Notes under the pieces: model-generated
What the model was told of the DNA's origin: nothing
What the model saw: the letters and a program-made list of their open reading frames with translations, nothing else
Database searches by the model: none
Program-made: the position numbers and the translations under genes
Shown: in pieces, positions 1 through 4,944 of the stretch
Layout of the letters: the number at the start of each line of letters is the position of its first letter
Numbering within the stretch: the stretch's first letter is position 1
NCBI GenBank assembly: GCA_003818595.1
Contig: RPQV01000104.1
Location: 1 to 9,114, forward strand
Direction of reading: 5' to 3'
DNA from: Calditrichota bacterium
GTDB taxonomy: Bacteria; Zhuqueibacterota; Zhuqueibacteria; Residuimicrobiales; Krinioviventaceae
Length of the DNA stretch: 9,114 bases

Positions 1-365
1 AGAGCCCCACCAGGGAAAATGCCGAACTCGAACTTGAACGCCTGGATGAAAAATGGGGTAAAAAGTATCCGGTGGTGCTGAATTCATGGAAAAACAACTG
101 GGAAAACCTCTCGATCTGCTTCAAATATCCGGAAGAAATCCGCAGGCTTATTTATACCACCAATATCGTCGAAGGGCTGCATCGACAACTGCGCAAAGTC
201 ACAAAAACCAAATCGATTTTTCCTCACGACGATTCTTTAAAGAAAATGCTCTTTCTTGCTTATATGGATATACAGAAAAAATGGACTATGCCTCTTCCCA
301 ATTGGTCCTTTATCATTTCTCAGCTTTCGATTATGTTTAAAGAAAGATTGACACTTGAAATATGA
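1..365 (+). CDS. IS256 (Mutator)-family transposase, C-terminal part
   Basis: This is a DDE-type transposase that moves its own insertion sequence by cut-and-paste or copy-out. The frame is open from base 3 and ends with TGA at 363-365, leaving about 120 residues of a family that usually has around 400. The family signature is clear: TTNIVEGLHRQLRKVTKTK, in which the E of TN-x-x-E is the third catalytic acid of the IS256 group, followed by KKWTMPLPNW and the terminal QLSIMFKERL. The catalytic Asp residues would lie left of the window. No frameshift or stop is seen in the visible part, so the gene may be intact. The ATG at 72 is internal and is not a real start. Confidence 0.9.
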   Translation, partial: SPTRENAELELERLDEKWGKKYPVVLNSWKNNWENLSICFKYPEEIRRLIYTTNIVEGLHRQLRKVTKTKSIFPHDDSLKKMLFLAYMDIQKKWTMPLPNWSFIISQLSIMFKERLTLEI

Positions 366-374
366 ACAACTTTA

Positions 375-399
375 TTTACACAGAAAAATTTACAGTCTC
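375..399. repeat. putative right terminal inverted repeat of the IS256-family element
   Basis: A 25-bp stretch begins 10 bases after the transposase stop codon. Its minus-strand reading starts GAGACTGT and ends TGTGTAAA, which is typical of right ends in this family as I know them. The matching left repeat lies outside the window, so the call rests on position and resemblance only. Confidence 0.5.
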
Positions 400-593
400 G
401 GCGTACTCGTTCCGCTCATTTCGCCATCAGATATCGCGATGGATGTCATGAACTCAACATGGATTCTTTTCAACTTGTAGTCAATATGTTTTTGCCGGAT
501 ATCGATCCTGAGAATTCCTTACCGACATCTCAACCGATGGAATTGCTTTCCTCGTTGCGCCAAATTGTTGTCCGGCATTTAAAACCGTTCTAA
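400..593 (+). pseudogene. unrecognised open fragment abutting the IS right end
   Basis: From the IS boundary the frame reads through 64 codons without a stop to TAA at 591-593 (RTRSAHFAIRYRDGC... ending VVRHLKPF). There is no start codon or ribosome site at its left end. Composition is protein-like, with a hydrophobic stretch DSFQLVVNMFLPDI followed by an amphipathic SLRQIVVRHLKPF tail. The simplest reading is the C-terminal remnant of a gene cut by the insertion. I do not recognise the family. By coincidence it is in the same frame as the transposase, separated by the transposase TGA. Chance openness cannot be excluded. Confidence 0.35.
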
Positions 594-647
594 CCCTGAG
601 ACATCATCCCCCCTGATTTGCAGCCATCTGCTCACTCTTTTTTCCCT

Positions 648-676
648 TTGCATCTCTCCTGCTTTATTGCTATACT
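648..676 (+). promoter_or_regulatory. sigma70-like promoter for the zinc-ribbon gene
   Basis: TTGCAT at 648-653 and TATACT at 671-676 are separated by exactly 17 bp, close to the TTGACA/TATAAT consensus. The -10 ends about 50 bp before the chosen start codon. It sits in the 113-bp gap after the fragment that ends at 593, as expected for an independent transcription unit. No operator is evident. Promoter consensus in this organism's group is unknown, so confidence is moderate. Confidence 0.5.
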
Positions 677-727
677 TGCCATATTTCAACTGAATACCTG
701 CCAATAATGATGCTCAAGGAAACCACT

Positions 728-937
728 ATGAGGGCTACCGGTATTTGCCCCAAATGTTCATCGAAAGAGATTGTCGTCATTCCCATCGGGCGCGGCGCCA
801 ACAATTGGATCAAAGTTGATCTGTTCGCCTTAATAAAACTCACCCGCTATATTTGTGCGTCCTGCGGTTATATGGAGCAGTATGTTGAGGGAGAAAAGTC
901 TTTCTCAAAGCTTCGGCGAAAAATTGAAAACGTATAA
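728..937 (+). CDS. small zinc-ribbon protein
   Basis: This is a 69-residue soluble protein with two cysteine knuckles, CPKC at residues 7-10 and CASC at 43-46. The second is followed by GY, as in compact zinc ribbons that hold one Zn2+. The middle part (GRGANNWIKVDLFALIKLTRY) resembles small proteins annotated only as zinc-ribbon domain proteins; no biochemical role is known to me. The start at 728 is preferred because AAGGA (715-719) sits 8 bases upstream; ATG codons at 707 and 710 lack such a site. The DUF1761-type gene follows after 38 bp and may be cotranscribed. A diverged copy of the last two-thirds of the gene lies 675 bp downstream. Confidence 0.8.
   Translation: MRATGICPKCSSKEIVVIPIGRGANNWIKVDLFALIKLTRYICASCGYMEQYVEGEKSFSKLRRKIENV
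798..937 (+). repeat. dispersed direct repeat, copy 1 (partner 1473-1612)
   Basis: This is the 3' two-thirds of the zinc-ribbon gene, repeated collinearly 675 bp downstream. Identity is near perfect for the first 57 bp or so and clearly lower after that. The DUF1761 gene lies between the two copies, so the original duplication may have covered more than is still visible. Confidence 0.8.
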
Positions 938-975
938 TTTTGTATCCACCTATCCAAATGCCAAAGGAGGCTGAA

Positions 976-1410
976 ATGGATTTTAGTTCTATTAACTGGT
1001 TAGCGGTGGTTGCCTGCGTCGTTGTCAGCATGATCAGCGGTGCTGTATGGTATAATCCCAAGACATTTTTTCCAGCGTGGTGGAAGGGCATCGGCAAGTC
1101 AGAAAGCGACGTCCCCGGCATGGCAGGCGCTGCCATGGGAATGACATGGGCGCTGACGGTGCTCTCCTCGTTTATCCAGGCGGTTTTTATGTCCCTAATG
1201 GTCACCGCCTTGGGTAGCATGACGACGGGAGGCGCAACACTTGGCTCCGGCGCCATGGTTGGTTTGCTGCTCTGGCTCGGTATTATCGCGCCGACGTCTC
1301 TGGTTAACAAACTCTTCGCGGGACATGGCTTGAAAGTCTGGGCCATTGAAGCGGGCAATCATCTCCTCAACTTTGTGCTCTTTGGCGTGATTCTCGGCGC
1401 ATGGCGTTAA
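976..1410 (+). CDS. DUF1761-family integral membrane protein
   Basis: The product has 144 residues and about four transmembrane segments, near residues 6-26, 53-78, 91-114 and 123-143. The opening INWLAVV...SGAVWYNP and the ending EAGNHLLNFVLFGVILGAWR match the DUF1761 pattern, with the conserved WY near the first helix and a GAxLGxW end. The function of the family is not established. The start at ATG 976 is supported by AAAGGAGG (963-970) with a 5-base spacer; an upstream ATG at 940 in the same frame has no such site. It probably shares a transcript with the zinc-ribbon gene. A perfect 9-bp hairpin overlaps its stop codon. Confidence 0.8.
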   Translation: MDFSSINWLAVVACVVVSMISGAVWYNPKTFFPAWWKGIGKSESDVPGMAGAAMGMTWALTVLSSFIQAVFMSLMVTALGSMTTGGATLGSGAMVGLLLWLGIIAPTSLVNKLFAGHGLKVWAIEAGNHLLNFVLFGVILGAWR

Positions 1411-1425
1411 GCCCGTACGCCATGC
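1399..1425 (+). other. perfect hairpin overlapping the DUF1761 gene stop codon
   Basis: GCATGGCGT (1399-1407) and ACGCCATGC (1417-1425) are exact reverse complements around a 9-base loop that contains most of the stop codon. No T-run follows, so it is not a standard intrinsic terminator. It could stabilise the 3' end of the mRNA or be fortuitous. Confidence 0.35.
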
Positions 1426-1442
1426 AAATGAGGTATCAACAA

Positions 1443-1612
1443 ATGAACTGCTACGGACGCGTGGGTGTAGAACCAATAATTGGATCAAAGTTGATCTGTT
1501 CGCCTTAATAAAACTCACCTGCTATATTTGCGCATCCTGCAGCTATGTGGAGCAGTAAATTGATGGAGAAAATTCGTTCTTAAAACTGCGTCGCAAATAT
1601 TCAAGCGCTTAA
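1443..1612 (+). pseudogene. decayed second copy of the zinc-ribbon gene
   Basis: Bases 1473-1612 align without gaps to 798-937 at a constant offset of 675 bp, with about 24 differences in 141 positions by eye, and share the same terminal TAA. The first 19 codons of the match carry a single change; the remainder is much more diverged. A TAA at the codon matching Tyr52 of the intact protein truncates the frame. The copy also loses the Arg before YICASC and the Gly after it. The 5' part with the first CPKC knuckle is missing: an ATG at 1443 would fit the original start only with a deletion of about 40 bp, which also breaks frame. It is very unlikely to be functional. Confidence 0.75.
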
Positions 1613-1972
1613 TCCTATATTAGCCAGCAGTGACAGACCCCGGGGTCGGGAAATTATTTGCGATGCGTTACTGTGTCGTTTATCTCCGAATCTGCTACGA
1701 ATTCTTCCGGCATGAACTGCTGGGAAACTTTCATCTTTTATGCGAATGATTTTCTCTTTACCCAATTCAATCCATCAGTACTCTTCGTACTTCATCACGG
1801 GACAGAAATCACCAAGCTTTATTGAAGCAACAACATCTTGGATCAGCTTTTTGTACACCCCTCCGTGTCTACAAAAGCTGCCGCATCCTAAATTATTATT
1901 TTCGTCCTGCCAAGTCCGGCCGTTGAATACGCAGCATTCCGATTCGAATGTCCGACGAATATCATAATTCAC
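1601..1972 (-). pseudogene. candidate cysteine-rich small ORF, interrupted by an in-frame TGA
   Basis: A minus-strand frame starts at GTG 1972 and runs 65 codons to TGA at 1775-1777. It then stays open in the same frame for a further 57 codons to TGA at 1601-1603. The first part is protein-like, with five Cys and several aromatic residues: SECCVFNGRTW, GCGSFCRHGGVYKKLIQDVV and GDFCPVMKYEEY. The second part is basic and lacks Cys. There is no strong ribosome site before 1972, and the far end overlaps the decayed zinc-ribbon copy. I recognise no family. It could be a remnant with a nonsense mutation, a real 65-residue protein, or noise. Nothing else convincing occurs between 1613 and 2050. Confidence 0.3.
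1636..1647. repeat. 12-bp perfect palindrome GACCCCGGGGTC
   Basis: A very GC-rich self-complementary core sits in an otherwise AT-leaning gap. It is flanked by TGACA on the left and GGGAA on the right, so the symmetry does not extend. It may be a protein-binding site or a decayed palindromic repeat. Only one copy is present in the window. Confidence 0.35.
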
Positions 1973-2050
1973 TGCCCGTCCGGGAAATTAAGCTATACAA
2001 CTTGATCACTCACGGACCATGCCGAACGCCCATAAAATTTTGCTGACAAT

Positions 2051-2134
2051 CTACCGCGTCAGAGCGGCGAAGAGGAGCGGATGGTCCGCCATTTCATGTC
2101 TGATAGCTTTCACAAAGCACTCTTGTGAGGTCAT
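2051..2134 (-). pseudogene. 27-codon remnant resembling a URO-D-like N-terminus
   Basis: The frame starts at ATG 2134, 14 bp after the stop of the RhaT-type gene on the same strand, and ends at TAG (2051-2053). Its product begins MTSQECFVKAIRHE and ends HPLLFAALTR. URO-D-like methyltransferases often open with a pattern such as MTSRERVLAALNHE-x-x-DR-x-P. The stretch also aligns with residues 24-45 of the URO-D-like protein at 3308-4384, sharing E, R, P, L and F at matching places. I read it as the truncated start of a third operon gene whose body was deleted; the sequence beyond shows no continuation. A genuine microprotein is possible but less likely. Confidence 0.4.
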
Positions 2135-2148
2135 GCCGTCGCCGGAGA

Positions 2149-3195
2149 TTATTCGTACTGTTGAATATAATTACCCAGTCCGATGACACAGGTCGACAGG
2201 ACGAGTATGGCCAACCCCAGCAGGATGGTCCGGATGGTCCGTCGGCGTGATCCCTTCCATTCCTTTAGCACCAACCCCCACATGTTGCTGAAGGTGATGA
2301 TAAATGCCATGTGAATACTCCAACTGGCAAAATCATAGCGCCCCATCAAGGTGGTTCCCATTCCGTAAAACAAAAACTGGCAGTACCAGGTAATCCCGGC
2401 CAGGGCGCAGAAGATATAGTTTTTCAATAGCGGCGTATTGCTCTTTTTTATGTAATCCTTGTATGTTCGATTCCGCAGCGTCAGGTATATACAGTAAAAA
2501 AAATTGCTGACAAATCCTCCGAACATGATGAAGATATAGGTGGGGCTGTTGCTGTACAATTTGGGGGCGCCGAATTCCACCGCCAATTCGGCGATTGGTT
2601 TGCCCGCAGCAATGCCAAATGCAAATCCTGCGCTCATCACTCCGGCAATGAGTGCGACAACCAGCCCCTTTTTCAAATCGAATTCCCGGATTTGGGCGGT
2701 TTTCTCCGCTGTGGAAAGCTCCTTGTCTTTGAAAATACCCGCCAATCCCGTTACCGCAATTCCGAACAGGCAGATGGCCACTCCTCCCAGCGTGACCATG
2801 CCGGACCGAGTTGCCAAGAGCTGCATCATCTGGCCATAATAGAGCGGTGGAACCAGAGTGCCGAATGTAGCGGTGAGACCCAAGGCCAGCGACATACCCA
2901 GAGACATGCCCAGATACCTCATGGTCAGGCCGAATGTGGTTCCTCCAATCCCCCAGATCATGCCGAACAGAAACGGCCACAGGACCATTTTCATTGAAAG
3001 ACGGCCCATCAGTCCGAGGATATCCGGGACGGTGATGAGCGTGATCACCCACGGCATGAGCACCCAGGCGAAAAAACCGCCTACCAGCCAATAAACTTCC
3101 CAAGCCCAATGACGCACGCGATTATACGGAATATAAAAACTGCCGGCCGCAAAACCGCCGACAGCATGATAGAAAATTCCAAGCAAGGGATTCAT
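2149..3195 (-). CDS. RhaT-type L-rhamnose/proton symporter family permease
   Basis: This is an inner-membrane sugar permease of 348 residues and about ten transmembrane helices. RhaT in Escherichia coli (about 344 residues) takes up L-rhamnose or L-lyxose with a proton. Matching features along the protein are GIFYHAVGG...SFYIPYNRVRHWAWEVYW at the N-terminus, FGMIWGIGGTTFGLTMRYLG in the middle, FDLKKGLVVALIAGVMSAGF, ITWYCQFLFYGMGTT and the C-terminal WGLVLKEWKG. The start at 3195 fits the family's N-terminus and has GAGGA a few bases upstream; the frame is open to 3261 but those extra residues have no counterpart. It lies 112 bp downstream of the URO-D-like gene and is probably cotranscribed with it. 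The exact substrate is uncertain; no rhamnose catabolic gene is visible. Confidence 0.88.
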   Translation of the reverse strand: MNPLLGIFYHAVGGFAAGSFYIPYNRVRHWAWEVYWLVGGFFAWVLMPWVITLITVPDILGLMGRLSMKMVLWPFLFGMIWGIGGTTFGLTMRYLGMSLGMSLALGLTATFGTLVPPLYYGQMMQLLATRSGMVTLGGVAICLFGIAVTGLAGIFKDKELSTAEKTAQIREFDLKKGLVVALIAGVMSAGFAFGIAAGKPIAELAVEFGAPKLYSNSPTYIFIMFGGFVSNFFYCIYLTLRNRTYKDYIKKSNTPLLKNYIFCALAGITWYCQFLFYGMGTTLMGRYDFASWSIHMAFIITFSNMWGLVLKEWKGSRRRTIRTILLGLAILVLSTCVIGLGNYIQQYE

Positions 3196-3307
3196 CTCAT
3201 TCCTCGTTGTCGTGAATGTCGTGTTGACAATTCCATATTTGTATGCGACTCCTGTGACCATTTCTCAAGCCATCCATGGCCGCGACCGCTCCGGCGTCAT
3301 CCATTGA

Positions 3308-4384
3308 TCACGGCCAATCCACTACCGCCTCGACCATGGCGCAATAATTATCGATAGGAATATAGTCCGGAATGGAATTACCCGATCCGATGGCAATTCC
3401 GCCCTGCTGCATTGAGCGGTCAACTATTTTAGCTGTTCTGCGTTGGACCTGATCCCTCGTGCTTTTCGCGAGAAAATCAACGTCAATGCCGCCGAGGATG
3501 GCGATACGCCCTCCCCACCGGTCAATGGCCTCCTCAACGGGGATGATGGCGTCCTCGTAAGAATGTTTGCCGTCTATTTTCATGGTGTTGATGATGTCAT
3601 CCATAATCATCTCGGGATTACCGCAGGAGTGCAGGATAACCGGTTTGCCGGCCATGTGGGCCGTCTCGACAATTTTTTTATGCCATGGAAACACCAGCCG
3701 CCGCATGTCCTCCGGCGCCAGCATGGTTTGTGTCTTAAAGCCCCAATCGTCATTGTCAATTACCGCGCCGACACTGTCATACTGTACGATGCGCCGGTAA
3801 TAATCGAGGATGCGGCCGCCGATGCGGTCAAAAATTTCCACGATCAAATCAGGGTCCGAATACAACATCAAACATAAGTTTTCAAATCCAACCAGTTCAA
3901 TTGCGGCCTCCAAAACACCCTCGACGCCTGATGCGATCATTTTCATCCCTTCGGGCAGTTCACCATTGATTCCTTCCAGGGGCGTCAGACGGCTTGAATC
4001 GATCTCCGGCCATGGATAGGCATCAAATGAAGCCCGGTCGGTTATCAGCGCGCCTTCGTTCAACGATTTCGATTTTTCAGTGTGCTTCTGACCCTTGGGA
4101 AAGACCAGGGCATTTAACTGCCATCCTCCGACGACAGCGTAATCGTAACCGAGTCTGCAGAACGCCTCGACCAGATAAGGACACCATGAATGACCATCAC
4201 CGTCTGCCGGTACTGGACGTCCCGTGACGCGTTCGTAAATGGTATTGTTGAGAATAAACTCAAAGAGAGTCGGACGAGCCGGGATTTGGCGTCGAAGAAC
4301 GGATAAAAGATTTTCAAAATCGGGACGGCGGTCGGTTTTCGAAATCCGACTTGACAGTTTTTGGATGCAGTCATCTGACATCAT
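3308..4384 (-). CDS. uroporphyrinogen decarboxylase-like (URO-D superfamily) protein, possibly a methyltransferase
   Basis: The product has 358 residues and a predicted TIM-barrel fold. The superfamily includes HemE and the corrinoid methyltransferases MtaA/MtbA/CmuA. Visible marks are DNDDWGFKTQTMLAPEDMRRL (around 210-230), KPVILHSCGN (247-256) with the His252-x-Cys254 pair that binds zinc in the methyltransferase branch, and GGIDVDFL (298-304). Where methyltransferases have a third Cys ligand in a GCG-x-P motif, this protein has IGSGNSIPDYIP (332-343), so the ligand set differs. It lacks the usual HemE N-terminus, so it is unlikely to make haem. GAGGG lies 3 bases before ATG 4384 and 6 before ATG 4381, so either could be used. 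It is the first gene of the likely operon with the RhaT-type permease. Substrate unknown. Confidence 0.82.
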   Translation of the reverse strand: MMSDDCIQKLSSRISKTDRRPDFENLLSVLRRQIPARPTLFEFILNNTIYERVTGRPVPADGDGHSWCPYLVEAFCRLGYDYAVVGGWQLNALVFPKGQKHTEKSKSLNEGALITDRASFDAYPWPEIDSSRLTPLEGINGELPEGMKMIASGVEGVLEAAIELVGFENLCLMLYSDPDLIVEIFDRIGGRILDYYRRIVQYDSVGAVIDNDDWGFKTQTMLAPEDMRRLVFPWHKKIVETAHMAGKPVILHSCGNPEMIMDDIINTMKIDGKHSYEDAIIPVEEAIDRWGGRIAILGGIDVDFLAKSTRDQVQRRTAKIVDRSMQQGGIAIGSGNSIPDYIPIDNYCAMVEAVVDWP

Positions 4385-4414
4385 GTACCCTCAATTCATG
4401 CGTTACTGCTAAAG

Positions 4415-4420
4415 ATTATA
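4415..4420 (-). promoter_or_regulatory. possible -10 element upstream of the URO-D-like gene
   Basis: The minus strand reads TATAAT, a perfect -10 hexamer, about 30 bp before the start codon at 4384. At 16-18 bp spacing no hexamer resembles TTGACA, so a -35 is missing or divergent. It is the best promoter candidate for the URO-D-like/permease operon, but weak by itself. Confidence 0.35.
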
Positions 4421-4521
4421 CAGAGCTGCCGTATTCCGGCATTATCCGCTTGACGCAAACCGAGATTTTTTTTTTGGCCATGGCAGCGTGCGCTGCAGCT
4501 GATACGAACGATCAATAGGAT

Positions 4522-4757
4522 TTATTCAATGATCATGTACATGGTGTCCTCCCAGCCCGTTGGCAAATAATTTGTGCCGACCGCGGGATCATCTCGCAGC
4601 GCAATACCGGTATAGGAATTAATGGAGAAATGCAGTCTGATCATGTTAACCCCCATTTTCCCCAGGATATACAAAATCCCATGTATCCGCAAGCCCGTGC
4701 TAAACCTGAAAAAGTCAAGGCAATTATTAATTCTGCCAGAATCGCTGATTTCAGCAT
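4522..4757 (-). pseudogene. small secreted-protein reading frame with a -1 frameshift
   Basis: The frame opens at ATG 4757 with a good signal peptide: MLK, then a hydrophobic core AILAELIIALTFSGL and an A-x-A cleavage site before Cys23. It stops after 38 residues (TGA 4641-4643). At Trp32-Gly-Lys34 the sequence is G GGA AAA (4656-4662 on this strand). A shift of -1 there continues for 44 residues, MGVNMIRLHFSINSYTGIAL...LPTGWEDTMYMIIE, to TAA at 4522-4524, giving 78 residues in all. The second part has a beta-rich, secreted-enzyme-like look. Only a weak AGG lies upstream of the start. A single-base loss in the G4A4 run of a once longer gene is the simplest explanation; programmed frameshifting is an alternative. 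Family not recognised. Confidence 0.4.
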
Positions 4758-4773
4758 GTCAATCGTACCTATT

Positions 4774-4800
4774 AAAAAAAAATAACAGATGACTCTGTTG
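4774..4800 (-). terminator. intrinsic terminator of the CBM9-like protein gene
   Basis: On the minus strand the hairpin AACAGA-GTCA-TCTGTT is followed by A and nine T residues (plus-strand A-run at 4774-4782). It lies about 145 bp after the stop codon of the gene at 4945-6801, the only gene it could end. The stem is short and AT-leaning, which lowers confidence. It is nested in a longer inverted repeat. Confidence 0.55.
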
Positions 4801-4877
4801 AATTGTGCCGTAATCGCAATGATTTAATGAACGATCACTGACTTTATATTCAAACCGACGCAGTCAACAGAGTCATC
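4788..4877. repeat. perfect 14-bp inverted repeat with 62-bp spacer
   Basis: GATGACTCTGTTGA (4788-4801) and TCAACAGAGTCATC (4864-4877) are exact reverse complements. The left arm shares bases with the compact terminator hairpin, so the transcript from the right could fold in two mutually exclusive ways. No direct duplication flanks the pair, so there is no sign of a small transposon. The rest of the 4385-4944 gap shows no further clear feature. Confidence 0.65.
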
Positions 4878-4944
4878 GATTGGGATCAACTATCCAATCC
4901 ATTTTCAGAATTGAATTTCTCAGTGCCACATCAAACGATAAACA

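Larger units (their letters stand above)
1..399 (+). mobile_element. 3' end of an IS256-family insertion sequence
   Basis: The element enters from the left edge, so its left end and any left target duplication cannot be seen. It contains the C-terminal third of a Mutator/IS256-type transposase. Just after the stop codon lies a sequence running from TTTACACAG (375-383) to ACAGTCTC (392-399). Read on the minus strand it begins GAGACTGT and ends TGTGTAAA, which resembles terminal repeats of this family. The right boundary is therefore placed at about 399, plus or minus a few bases. An unrelated open fragment starts immediately outside. Confidence 0.7.

Noticed and set aside
1740..1967. A 75-codon plus-strand frame
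   Set aside because: Its translation lacks any motif and is opposite the more protein-like cysteine-rich minus frame. Neither is certain, but this one has less support.
2019..2186. A 55-codon plus-strand frame starting at ATG 2019
   Set aside because: It runs into the end of the RhaT-type gene on the opposite strand, lacks a ribosome site and reads as low-complexity basic sequence without family resemblance.
4788..4877. A miniature inverted-repeat transposable element
   Set aside because: The 14-bp arms are perfect, but no flanking target duplication is visible, the spacer is only 62 bp and there is no second copy in the window. A transcript structure explains it better.
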